From IMG/VR virus record IMGVR_UViG_3300008261_002322, positions 1-49,174 of that record: a stretch of 49,174 bases of DNA. The stretch is one strand, 5' to 3'. A program made the translations under genes and the position numbers. Positions 1-6,977 of this stretch are shown piece after piece (the stretch's first letter is position 1; every line of letters starts with the position of its first letter). The notes beneath the pieces are model-generated. The model saw nothing but the letters and a program-made list of their open reading frames with translations. It searched no databases and was not told the origin of the DNA. Source of the stretch: a virus.

Positions 1-2
1 AG

Positions 3-599
3 GCTGTGATGGATCGTTTAGAAGAGTTGGGCAGCTTGTCCGACAATCCACACAGTTGGTTGGAGTATAGACCGGATGTGGTAGCCTACAGCTTTGAAGA
101 TAGAATACGACGAGAGAACCGTCCTAGACCTGTGCGGGTCTTGGACCAGACGGCAATGGACAACGAGACTCTGTTCCAATATCCACCGGAACAGGAACAA
201 AGTGCTATGGCACTGGCGCTGGAACCCAAAACCGACACAGTGTTCATCACAGAAAAGACCTATGCTCCGCTAGCACGTGGACAGTTGACACTGAGTTTTG
301 GCGGTGCAGGAACAGTGCAACGACTGCGAAGCCTGGGCTTTGAATTTCCTGCGGCCATTGACTTCAGCTATGATCAAGTCACAGACTTGGCAGTTCGTGT
401 AGAGCTCTATGCACAGGAAGTCACAAGGCTTGCTCGTGAGTACACACCTGCACAGTTAACACAGTTGTACGAGCCCTATAGGCTGGCCAATAGACAGAGA
501 ATAGATCACTTGAGCTTGGTGCGTCCAAGAGCCTACAGAGAGTGGAGCAGATCAGTGCCTGACTGGGCTCCTTGGGCTGGTCAAATACAAGGTAAATAA
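3..599 (+). CDS. Possible glycosyltransferase-like protein, 3' part
   Basis: The reading frame is open back to the window edge, so the N-terminus is probably missing; a GTG/ATG pair at 6-11 could be an internal start. The centre has an ITEKTYAPLARGQ stretch followed by a LRSLGFEFP stretch. A pattern of this kind recurs in large phage and marine proteins related to exostosin/fucosyltransferase-like glycosyltransferases. No catalytic residue can be assigned from this part alone. It lies four bases before a small basic gene. The family call is a recollection of pattern, not a proven homology. Confidence 0.5.
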   Translation, partial: AVMDRLEELGSLSDNPHSWLEYRPDVVAYSFEDRIRRENRPRPVRVLDQTAMDNETLFQYPPEQEQSAMALALEPKTDTVFITEKTYAPLARGQLTLSFGGAGTVQRLRSLGFEFPAAIDFSYDQVTDLAVRVELYAQEVTRLAREYTPAQLTQLYEPYRLANRQRIDHLSLVRPRAYREWSRSVPDWAPWAGQIQGK

Positions 600-603
600 C
601 AGT

Positions 604-843
604 ATGCGAATACAAGATTTATCAGAAACTCTAGCACAAGAATGGAAAGCCAGCAAAGAGCTGTGCCTCAGCCCTCGCAGCAACAGCAGCTTGGGTGCCA
701 GCGCATTGAGCAGTTGTAGAAGTCAAGGCTTGCGCAACCGTGATAGCCGAGTTCCTGCAAAGATAGGAACCAAGCGCAAGCCCATTGGCCAGCGCAGAGT
801 GCGAGGAGCCAAGTACGGAGGTCCCACCCCAGATTGGAGTTAA
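604..843 (+). CDS. Small basic conserved-type phage protein
   Basis: This 79-residue protein is rich in Arg, Ser and Lys and ends in a KYGGPTPDWS tail. The N-terminus MRIQDLSETLAQEW fits a recurrent M-[KR]-x-x-[DE]-[LF] pattern seen on several late proteins of this window. It overlaps the TTG start of the yqgE-like gene by ten bases, so the two are probably co-translated. I do not recognise a domain. The charge would suit nucleic acid binding or packaging with DNA, but that is inference. Confidence 0.5.
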   Translation: MRIQDLSETLAQEWKASKELCLSPRSNSSLGASALSSCRSQGLRNRDSRVPAKIGTKRKPIGQRRVRGAKYGGPTPDWS

Positions 844-1358
844 ACCGGAACCGTGTAGGGCAATATCTCGTTGCTGCGCCAGCACTGGAACAAGGATTCT
901 TTCATCGATCTGTGGTGTACATTTACGAAGACAGCGCAAACGGTACAGCAGGTCTAGTGGTAAATCGTCCTACAGAGTACACGTTGAATCAATTGCTACC
1001 TCATGCAAGCACACTGTCTGTGCCGGTGTATCGTGGCGGTCCAGTAAACGAACGCAGTTTGTTGTTGTGGCATTCCGATGACTTCACCAGCAGCAACACT
1101 CTGCACACTGGCACTGGGTTGGATATCAGCAGCGACGATCTCATGCTACAGAAGCTGGAAACACACCAGCCTAGGAGATTTCGAGCTGTAACAGGCATCA
1201 GTGTTTGGGCACCTGGGCAACTGGATTTTGAAATAAAGAAAAACTATTGGTTGACAAGCGCACTGCCCAACAATATAGTGTTTGAGAAGCCCAGTGACGA
1301 GGTATGGCAGGCAGCAGTTGATTACAGTTTAAATCGGATAATAGATAGGTACATATGA
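834..1358 (+). CDS. yqgE: YqgE/AlgH family (DUF179) protein
   Basis: The protein has 174 residues, close to the usual 180-190 of the family. The N-terminal segment QYLVAAPALEQGFFHRSVVYI and the later NGTAGLVVNRP and VYRGGPV motifs are the DUF179 signature. The biochemical role of YqgE/AlgH is not settled; in Pseudomonas AlgH was linked to alginate regulation. The best start is the TTG at 834, with a GGAGG at 817-821. The stop overlaps the next gene as ATGA. A DUF179 protein is normally chromosomal, so its place in a phage-like gene array is unusual. Confidence 0.85.
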   Translation: MELNRNRVGQYLVAAPALEQGFFHRSVVYIYEDSANGTAGLVVNRPTEYTLNQLLPHASTLSVPVYRGGPVNERSLLLWHSDDFTSSNTLHTGTGLDISSDDLMLQKLETHQPRRFRAVTGISVWAPGQLDFEIKKNYWLTSALPNNIVFEKPSDEVWQAAVDYSLNRIIDRYI

Positions 1359-1681
1359 TGAAATACGCACTAGCAGGGTTAGCAATGATAGCATCGGTAA
1401 ACTCTGCTGATGCGCAGCAGGTACTGCAAACAGTAGGTCCGTGCGTGGCAGACCGTGAGGAGTTTGAAAAAACTGTGGCCAGCTACGGCGAAACTATTTT
1501 TTCAGTCAGCTTGGGAGATCTATATATTGTTTACAAGGATAGTGTGTTTGGCGGTCAAACAACTGTAATCGAAACCTGGATCAACCCAGAAACAAGAACA
1601 CAAACAATCACAGCATACTTTGCTGAAGACAACATTACTTGTATTTTAGTATCGGCAACAAATTGGAGTTATGTAGAATGA
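1355..1681 (+). CDS. Small exported hypothetical protein
   Basis: The 108-residue product starts with a short signal peptide (MMKYALAGLAMIASVNSADAQ) with a likely cut after ADA near residue 20. The mature part has two cysteines and mixed strand-forming sequence. No family is recognised. Start and stop both overlap the neighbours in the ATGA manner, so it sits in an operon between the DUF179 gene and the HNH endonuclease gene. It probably acts in the periplasm. Confidence 0.65.
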   Translation: MMKYALAGLAMIASVNSADAQQVLQTVGPCVADREEFEKTVASYGETIFSVSLGDLYIVYKDSVFGGQTTVIETWINPETRTQTITAYFAEDNITCILVSATNWSYVE

Positions 1682-2205
1682 GCGATACACTGGTTATTAA
1701 CGCAGACGGACAGCCGGTTAGCCTGCTGCCCATTTCAACAGTAAGCTGGCGTGATGCCATCATGTACATCTATCACGACAAGTGTGATGTACTAGAATGG
1801 TATGACGACTGGATCGTGCGTAGCCAGCGTTGGGAAACTCGTGTTCCTGCGGTGATCATGCTCAAAGACTATCTGCGCAGAAAAGAAAAGCCAAGGTTCT
1901 CAAAGTCCAACGTTTATCTGCGTGATCAGTATCATTGTGGCTACTGCGGTGTAGATGTCAACAACGCCACTGCAACGCTAGACCATGTGCTGCCGCTGAG
2001 CCGTGGTGGTAAAACATCTTGGGACAACATCATCACTGCCTGTGGTCCTTGCAATAGTAAAAAAGGCAACAGAACTGATATCAAGCCTAGATATGCTCCG
2101 TATCAGCCGGGTTACTTTGAACTGGTTCGCAAGCGTAGACAGCTGGACTTTACCCTACGTCACCCTAGCTGGGCAACTTGGGTAGGTTTTGACGAAACTA
2201 TGTAA
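1678..2205 (+). CDS. HNH endonuclease
   Basis: This 175-residue protein has a C-terminal HNH nuclease domain. Zinc-binding pairs C87-C90 (CGYC) and C122-C125 (CGPC) frame the core D102-H103 and N117 of the family, in the order C..C, LDHVLPLSRGG, WDNIITACGPC. Such proteins cut double-stranded DNA with a ββα-metal fold. The ATG at 1678 overlaps the preceding stop and is preferred over an upstream in-frame start at 1639 that would run through the previous gene. It may be a free-standing homing-type nuclease or serve in DNA processing; the order of genes does not decide. Its 3' end overlaps a convergent gene by 46 bases. Confidence 0.9.
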   Translation: MSDTLVINADGQPVSLLPISTVSWRDAIMYIYHDKCDVLEWYDDWIVRSQRWETRVPAVIMLKDYLRRKEKPRFSKSNVYLRDQYHCGYCGVDVNNATATLDHVLPLSRGGKTSWDNIITACGPCNSKKGNRTDIKPRYAPYQPGYFELVRKRRQLDFTLRHPSWATWVGFDETM

Positions 2206-2717
2206 TTGCGCATACGTTTAGTCAGTGACTCTTGTTCAACTGTCATTGTGGTGTGTATGGTTCTTATACCTCGTGAACGTAGGTAACAGTCAGCAGTGTA
2301 GATGCTGTGAAATGTGTCGAACTGCAACTCGTAGTCGTTTGCATATCTGTAGTAAAGTCGTGTAAACGGATCCACCTTGCCTCGTGTTGGATGCACATCA
2401 AAGTTTTTGCTGTGATCCTCGGATTGGAATATGGTGGTCCTGTTCCACATGGTCCACATTATAACAACCAAGTCGTTGCTGTCTATGGTGGTTGTAAGTA
2501 TATCGTGCAGTATTCCTCTGTTGGAGTTACCACAGTGTCCGCGATTGTCCATAGGCATGTTGAGCTCTGCTCCTAGTACGGCAGGCCATGCATACTGTTT
2601 ACTGGCTGGGATTAAAAAACTAGGCTCGTGATTTTTTAATATTGAACGCCACTCGGGCTGATCTGGTAAGCTGTGTCCATGAGTAAAACTACATCCAAAT
2701 GCAATTAACTTAGCCAT
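2160..2717 (-). CDS. SGNH-hydrolase-like protein
   Basis: The N-terminus LIAFGCSFTHGHSLP has the G-x-S turn of SGNH/GDSL esterases, and GHCGNSNRG near residue 60 matches the block with the oxyanion Gly/Asn. A clear C-terminal D-x-x-H pair is not obvious, so activity is uncertain. In large marine phages such proteins often lie near glycan-related genes, and removal of acyl groups from surface sugars is a possible role. It overlaps the 3' end of the HNH gene and starts inside the end of the upstream DUF454 gene, so the two minus-strand genes form one unit. Confidence 0.6.
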   Translation of the reverse strand: MAKLIAFGCSFTHGHSLPDQPEWRSILKNHEPSFLIPASKQYAWPAVLGAELNMPMDNRGHCGNSNRGILHDILTTTIDSNDLVVIMWTMWNRTTIFQSEDHSKNFDVHPTRGKVDPFTRLYYRYANDYELQFDTFHSIYTADCYLRSRGIRTIHTTMTVEQESLTKRMRNYIVSSKPTQVAQLG

Positions 2718-3121
2718 GCAATACGTTTTCCTTGTTGTATTCTACGTTGATAAATTTCTTCTGATCCTGGGTATCTCCATCCCCAGACTGCAACCGCAGC
2801 CATGAACGCACCGGTCCATAGTATGGCTGTGATGTTGCCTGTTGTGAACCACATGATGATCAAACTGGAGCACATTGATGCAATCATAAAGTACTTGAAT
2901 TTGGTTGGAAATATACGTTTGCTTTGCCATCCAAGCAAGAACGGACCAAACAGACGATGACGGTAAATCCAACGATGCAGGCGATCACTGCTTCTAGCAA
3001 AACAATATGCTGCAACAACAGCAGGAGTACTCCACGGAATGCCTGGAACTACAACACCTATGTAAGCTACGCATAAAAATACAATTCCTAAACTAAACCA
3101 CATCGCTCGTTTTAGATTCAT
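2705..3121 (-). CDS. DUF454 (YbaN-type) inner membrane protein
   Basis: The 138-residue protein begins at the ATG at 3121, which has an upstream GGAG in GAAGGAGAACGAC; the longer frame to 3220 lacks such a site. It has a hydrophobic N-terminal helix (LGIVFLCVAYIGVVVPGIPWS), a conserved-type RSSDRLHRWIYRHRLFGPFL loop and two more membrane helices. This order is the DUF454/YbaN pattern, and the family has no established function. A TAAATA late box lies on the same strand at 3268-3273. Phage copies of DUF454 are uncommon. Confidence 0.75.
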   Translation of the reverse strand: MNLKRAMWFSLGIVFLCVAYIGVVVPGIPWSTPAVVAAYCFARSSDRLHRWIYRHRLFGPFLLGWQSKRIFPTKFKYFMIASMCSSLIIMWFTTGNITAILWTGAFMAAVAVWGWRYPGSEEIYQRRIQQGKRIAWLS

Positions 3122-3267
3122 TGTCGTTCTCCTTCTTCGCAGTGTTGTTGTTATAATATTCAAACACACCATAAACTGTGTATATTCTGAATATTCCTGC
3201 GTTAAACAGTTCATTTTCAACTGCTAACCAGTCTTTCCAGCACTCTTTGATAAATTTCCACATACAC

Positions 3268-3283
3268 TATTTAACCATAAATA
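3268..3283. promoter_or_regulatory. Back-to-back late promoter boxes
   Basis: The minus strand reads TAAATA at 3273-3268 and the plus strand CATAAATA at 3276-3283. They face away from each other toward the DUF454 gene and the 77-aa gene. The shape matches T4 late promoters (TATAAATA). Confidence 0.55.
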
Positions 3284-3301
3284 AAGTACAGGAGAATTGT
3301 T

Positions 3302-3535
3302 ATGGAAGATGATGTTATACGGTTAAATGTAGCACTGTTCTTGCGTTTGATGGAATTAGCACGTGAAGCAGTCGAAAATGATGTTGATTTGCATTTTGTA
3401 ACGGAGATAGTCACCCGCATCAGTCAGGACCGTGTGGTAACCATGGACGATTATGAAAACATTCTTGCTTATATGAACAAGAACAAAAAGTCAGATGAGT
3501 TAGAAACCATCAAGAGACTAGGCGGTATACAATGA
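3302..3535 (+). CDS. Small hypothetical phage protein
   Basis: This 77-residue acidic, helical protein starts 18 bases after a late-type CATAAATA box and has AGGAG at -9. No domain is recognised. The stop overlaps the next start (ATGA). Its position at the head of the run leading to the large virion protein at 4256 suggests late expression and possibly a structural or assembly role. Confidence 0.7.
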   Translation: MEDDVIRLNVALFLRLMELAREAVENDVDLHFVTEIVTRISQDRVVTMDDYENILAYMNKNKKSDELETIKRLGGIQ

Positions 3536-3834
3536 GAGCAACTGACTTAATTAGAAACGTATTGGATTTGATCGATCAAATTGACGGAGGTCACAGTTAT
3601 AAACAGTCTGCACCTGAACTGTTGCCTACACCAAACGCAGATGGAGAGTTGGTGTCACGTTTCCGACAGATACATCAAGTGCTTGCAAATCGAGACACCG
3701 CCACCCAATACAGCAATACACCCAACGAAATAGTTACAGATGTAGCCAGCGTTACAACTGATGTGGGCGGCGGACCAAACGGTATCAAGCATCCTAAAGA
3801 TATAAGAGTCAAAGATCCAAGAGGGTATGAATAA
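3532..3834 (+). CDS. Hypothetical late phage protein
   Basis: This 100-residue protein has the N-terminus MRATDLIRNVLDLIDQ, a member of the M-[KR]-x-x-[DE]-[LF] group seen in this window, and a polar C-terminus ending KHPKDIRVKDPRGYE. No known domain is seen. It is translationally coupled to both neighbours (ATGA upstream, TAATG downstream). Confidence 0.65.
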   Translation: MRATDLIRNVLDLIDQIDGGHSYKQSAPELLPTPNADGELVSRFRQIHQVLANRDTATQYSNTPNEIVTDVASVTTDVGGGPNGIKHPKDIRVKDPRGYE

Positions 3835-4256
3835 TGGCACTGATAGATCTAACTTACAAAGGACTTACAGGAGCATATGGCAGTATCACAGGGTTTGATG
3901 ATACTACAACCATCGACGACCTCATTACTGCTATTGCCGCTGACGAAGGATTGGATACTAACTTTTATACGATCAGCAAAATCGAAGATCCTGCAGATAC
4001 ATTAAGTATTGTATATGGAGATAGTACCAGTAGTGTAGCAAGTTTAGGAATTATCGACGGAGATACTATACTTTGTACAACCAACCAAAACGGCAGTAGA
4101 GAGTATAGACAAAAACAAAAACTAGATATTGCCGCTGTTAAACGCAGCGATACATATGACATAACACAGTTACCTACAAAGTATTCGGGTAATACATTGG
4201 TAGACAATGCTAATGTAGGTGGCTTGGTTGCTCGACGACCTTGGAACACACCCTAA
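3834..4256 (+). CDS. Hypothetical virion-associated protein
   Basis: The 140-residue product starts MALIDLTYKGLTGAYG and has alternating hydrophobic/polar strand segments, many Asp and Thr, and an aromatic tail RRPWNTP. Composition and coupling (TAATG on both sides) to the next large structural gene suggest a virion or assembly protein. No family is recognised. Confidence 0.6.
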   Translation: MALIDLTYKGLTGAYGSITGFDDTTTIDDLITAIAADEGLDTNFYTISKIEDPADTLSIVYGDSTSSVASLGIIDGDTILCTTNQNGSREYRQKQKLDIAAVKRSDTYDITQLPTKYSGNTLVDNANVGGLVARRPWNTP

Positions 4257-5575
4257 TGCCTAATTTAAATCCCAACAGCACAAACTACATTCATACATAC
4301 GAGCCAAACACCAATGACCTAACCATGAGTATGCAGTACGATGCTGAGGGTCAGCCAACACTGAGAACCATTGATAGTCAAGCAGGTTATACTAGCAAGA
4401 ACAGGTTGAAGATATCGAACTATCAAACTGACTTCTTCAACACATTCCAATACGGCAAAGAGACAGATGTCTGGGATGAATCAACAACCAACGGCGGATC
4501 TGCCACTTGGAATAGTGATACCAACTGGATTGACATGGCAGTAAACAATACACAGGGCTCTAAAGTAATTCGACAGACTCGTAATGTGATGCGATACCTT
4601 CCGGGACGCAGCTCTCAACTTACCTATGCAGTTAGATTACAAACACCAGTCGTAGGTATACGCAGACGCTTTGGTCTCTACGACGATGCCAACGGTTTTT
4701 TCTTTGAAGATGCAGGAGTCATAGGTGCGGACGGCTTACCAGAATACAACGTTGTGGTGCGCAGCAGCACATCAGGCTCGATGGTTGAGAATCGCATACC
4801 TCGCAGCCAATGGAACGGAGATCGGTTGGATGGGTTGGGCAACAGTGGTATTGTGGCTGATTCTACCAAAGCACAGATGATCACTTTTGACTATGAATGG
4901 TACGGTGCTGGACAGATCATTGTAGGTTTCGTGATCAACGGTTATACATATATCGTTCACACATTCAATCACGCTAATATCGTAACTGTGCCGTGGAGTT
5001 CCACTCCGTTCCTGCCCATTAGATTAGAGATAGAAAATCTCACAGGAGTAGCAGGCACACACTATCTATATCAAGGATCTAACAGTCTTATATCAGAAGG
5101 TGAAGCCACTAAACTGGGCATTGCAGAAAACATCACCAGCCCTATCACAGGCAGGACTATGAGTGCTGCCAACACATTCTATCCTATACTCAGCATTAGA
5201 TTAAAAAGTGCTGCACTCAAAGGCATCGTCCTGCCCACATTCTTCCAAGCAGCCACTATAGACAACACATCTGTGTTTTATAAACTGGTTCGCAATGCCA
5301 CACTAACTGGTGCTAACTTTGTGGACATGCCTGACGCCAACGCATTTACACAATATGATGTTAGTGCTACTAGTTATACCGGCGGCGTAGATATTGACAG
5401 TGGATTTGTTATTTCTGGCGGCGGCGGCACTGGGATTAGACTGGACAAAGATACCATATATCAGATTGGTCGTGGCAGTATGGGAACAGTTAGCGATACA
5501 TTGACGCTGGCCATAGCCTGTCCTAACAGCAACAAAAGTGCATTGGCTGCTATGACCTGGATTGAACAGCGTTAA
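4256..5575 (+). CDS. Virion structural (tail fibre or appendage) protein
   Basis: The 439-residue protein starts at the ATG overlapping the previous stop. It is strand-rich with few cysteines. The central part has ordered blocks: PGRSSQLTYAVRLQTPV, RRFGLYDDANGFFFED, VVVRSSTSGSMVENRIP, WNGDRLDGLGNSG and AQMITFDYEWYGAGQIIVGF. This set recurs in marine T4-like phage and prophage structural proteins of unknown exact position. The C-terminal half is repeat-poor with Gly-rich turns. A tail fibre, neck or decoration role are all possible; virion proteomics would settle it. Confidence 0.7.
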   Translation: MPNLNPNSTNYIHTYEPNTNDLTMSMQYDAEGQPTLRTIDSQAGYTSKNRLKISNYQTDFFNTFQYGKETDVWDESTTNGGSATWNSDTNWIDMAVNNTQGSKVIRQTRNVMRYLPGRSSQLTYAVRLQTPVVGIRRRFGLYDDANGFFFEDAGVIGADGLPEYNVVVRSSTSGSMVENRIPRSQWNGDRLDGLGNSGIVADSTKAQMITFDYEWYGAGQIIVGFVINGYTYIVHTFNHANIVTVPWSSTPFLPIRLEIENLTGVAGTHYLYQGSNSLISEGEATKLGIAENITSPITGRTMSAANTFYPILSIRLKSAALKGIVLPTFFQAATIDNTSVFYKLVRNATLTGANFVDMPDANAFTQYDVSATSYTGGVDIDSGFVISGGGGTGIRLDKDTIYQIGRGSMGTVSDTLTLAIACPNSNKSALAAMTWIEQR

Positions 5576-5673
5576 AAAGATTCACCCCCCGCAGTATAAA
5601 CTACGAGGGGCTTGCTTCATAATATAATTAACAGGCTATGCCCGGATCATCTAAAATAAGTTATATAATTTAT

Positions 5674-5964
5674 TTATTTTTTAACGCCGCTTACAAACTC
5701 ATAGAACTTTTCGGCAGCTTCTAGTACTTTCTCAGTGCCTGGAGCATCTGGCATTGCAACCTTGGTAACAACTTCGCCATTTTCTTTCGAAATACTAGTT
5801 TCAAAAGCACCCCACTTTGCATGGAAGTCTTGCCACACTTGGTTCTGAGCGAACTCCAGTACCTTGGTACGAATCTCGTAGCCATTTTTGTTTGGCTTGA
5901 CCTGCGGAATTGCAGCTTTCATAAATTCTGCAAACTGTTCAAATTGTTTAGTCATGTCGTTCAT
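5674..5964 (-). CDS. Small phasin-like/phage conserved protein
   Basis: The ATG at 5964 has AAAGGAAA upstream and gives 96 residues; the longer frame to 6009 is not needed. The protein is helical and amphipathic: MTKQFEQFAEFMKAAIPQ, EIRTKVLEFAQNQVWQDF, then VLEAAEKFYEFV. The pattern resembles short phasin-like helical proteins and small proteins common in marine T4-like phages. The function is unknown. A minus-strand TAAATA box at 6066-6061 could drive it late. Confidence 0.6.
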   Translation of the reverse strand: MNDMTKQFEQFAEFMKAAIPQVKPNKNGYEIRTKVLEFAQNQVWQDFHAKWGAFETSISKENGEVVTKVAMPDAPGTEKVLEAAEKFYEFVSGVKK

Positions 5965-6059
5965 AATAGTTTTCCTTTTGTGTGTGTATGGATTGCATAT
6001 GTTCATCATTGTTCAATCCTATGTGTGTAAGCTATTGCTATCTCTAAACAATAGTACAG

Positions 6060-6134
6060 TTATTTATTGTTGTCAACCGGCTTGTGATCTTTTTTAGGTG
6101 CTGAATCCTCACCGTAGTATGGAATGTGTGACAT
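6060..6134 (-). CDS. Micro-protein, 24 residues
   Basis: It is the last of five very short minus-strand genes. ATG at 6134 overlaps the preceding TGA. The sequence is MSHIPYYGEDSAPKKDHKPV followed by four polar residues. It is too short for a family call. Strict stop/start overlap along the whole set is the main support for translation. Confidence 0.45.
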   Translation of the reverse strand: MSHIPYYGEDSAPKKDHKPVDNNK

Positions 6135-6196
6135 CACTTTCCACCTTTTTTCTTTTCGTTGATTTCGCGATAGTAACTGTGATCTGGATCTAACAT
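6134..6196 (-). CDS. Micro-protein, 20 residues
   Basis: The sequence is MLDPDHSYYREINEKKKGGK. Its ATG overlaps the TAA of the DUF3563-like gene and its TGA overlaps the next ATG. It may be a coupling peptide rather than a stable protein. Confidence 0.4.
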   Translation of the reverse strand: MLDPDHSYYREINEKKKGGK

Positions 6197-6369
6197 TATG
6201 ACCATCCTTGCAGATACGCTCTGCTCTGTGTTTGCCAAGGTGCTTGACCTCTTTCAATTCTGCGCAGTCTATTTTCAAGATCTACGATATCAACAGATTC
6301 TGCAAGATACTCGCTGATCAAGTCTTTTTCTGTTTTGCCTTTGAGCAATTTACTGAACATCTTAAGCAT
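6196..6369 (-). CDS. Small DUF3563-like protein
   Basis: This 57-residue protein has the core EYLAESVDIVDLENRLRRIERG, which matches the short proteobacterial DUF3563 pattern (YLA-x-AxD-x-x-DLE-R-x-R-x-x-x-R). The function of that family is unknown. Its ATG overlaps the DUF1127 gene stop as TGATG, so the two are coupled. These families are normally chromosomal and are seldom reported in phages. The match is by eye and the protein is short, so it should be verified with a profile. Confidence 0.6.
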   Translation of the reverse strand: MLKMFSKLLKGKTEKDLISEYLAESVDIVDLENRLRRIERGQAPWQTQSRAYLQGWS

Positions 6370-6527
6370 CAACGTCTCCCGTAGGTTGCTTCGGTAGCAA
6401 TCTCTGGAATCATATCTTGTGTGAGCCCAAGATCACGCAGTTCGTGAATGGTCAAACAACTCAATTCTTTATAGGTTTGATTGTAAATCTTACGATGAGC
6501 AAGCCAAGTTTTGATTTGTTTAATCAT
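6369..6527 (-). CDS. DUF1127 (YjiS-like) small protein
   Basis: The 52-residue protein has an N-terminal basic helix (MIKQIKTWLAHRKIYNQTYK) followed by ELSCLTIHELRDLGLTQDMI, the DUF1127 signature (L-x-x-L-x-x-x-L-x-D-[IL]-G-[IL]). In alphaproteobacteria such proteins bind RNA or affect phosphate uptake and growth transitions. GGAG lies seven bases before the ATG and the start overlaps the previous stop. Its place beside pstS is suggestive of a phosphate-stress module, which is inference. Confidence 0.8.
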   Translation of the reverse strand: MIKQIKTWLAHRKIYNQTYKELSCLTIHELRDLGLTQDMIPEIATEATYGRR

Positions 6528-6691
6528 TTCCAATCTCCTGCTCTAGGAGCAGTGCCATGCTCAAGCATGTAGTTATAAGCATACATTGAATCTTTTTTGT
6601 ATTCAATACGAGCCCAAGTTGACAGGTCTTTGTCTACGTGTTTACTTGACAGTAAACTTATCCAGTCGTTGAATAGTTTTAGTGTTAACAT
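6524..6691 (-). CDS. Small hypothetical protein heading the micro-gene operon
   Basis: The 55-residue protein begins MLTLKLFNDWISLLSSKHVD and ends APRAGDWK. AGAGAGAAAAAA precedes the start. It is coupled to the DUF1127 gene by an ATGA overlap. A hairpin and a minus-strand TAAATA box (6748-6743) lie upstream. No domain is recognised. Confidence 0.6.
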   Translation of the reverse strand: MLTLKLFNDWISLLSSKHVDKDLSTWARIEYKKDSMYAYNYMLEHGTAPRAGDWK

Positions 6692-6715
6692 TTTTTTCTC
6701 TCTATATATGTGTGA

Positions 6716-6735
6716 AATGCTGCACTTGCAGCATT
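6716..6735. other. Perfect 8-bp hairpin in the micro-gene leader
   Basis: AATGCTGC-ACTT-GCAGCATT is a perfect inverted repeat between the minus-strand late box and the first micro-gene. There is no T-run on the outgoing side, so it looks like an mRNA leader structure or an operator rather than a terminator. Confidence 0.5.
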
Positions 6736-6841
6736 ACCTATATATTTAACATAAAATGTTGACAAAATCGAGCGTGATTATTGCATACCGTCCTGCAAGA
6801 AAATGCATACCTATGAATAGTTTTTTAAATGTTTGATAAAA

Positions 6842-6859
6842 TCTTCATAAATCTGTTAC
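6842..6859 (+). promoter_or_regulatory. Pho-box-like site upstream of pstS
   Basis: The sequence TCTTCAT-AAAT-CTGTTAC follows the PhoB box layout of two CTGTCAT-like heptamers with 4 bases between; the second unit matches 6 of 7 and the first ends in TCAT. A further ATGTTAC follows. An AT-rich stretch TTTAAATAATAA downstream could be the -10 region. Host PhoB control of phage pstS is known in cyanophages; here it is inferred from sequence. Confidence 0.5.
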
Positions 6860-6977
6860 AGAGTTATGTTACATTATCTTTTAAATAATAACGTAATGAG
6901 ACACACAAACACACAGATAGCTTTAAAAGCAAAACAGTCTCCTTGCGTTTTATTTTGTTAACAAAAGGATAACACAC

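Noticed and set aside
5583-5612. C-run and GGGG between 5576 and 5673 as a terminator
   Set aside because: Only four G-C pairs form cleanly and no T-run follows. The 98-base gap shows no other feature apart from AT-rich sequence at the 3' end of the minus-strand gene.
6060-6278. A single 72-residue minus-strand ORF
   Set aside because: Two other frames give consistent overlapping short genes with DUF3563-like content across the same bases; only its last 24 codons (from ATG 6134) fit that scheme.
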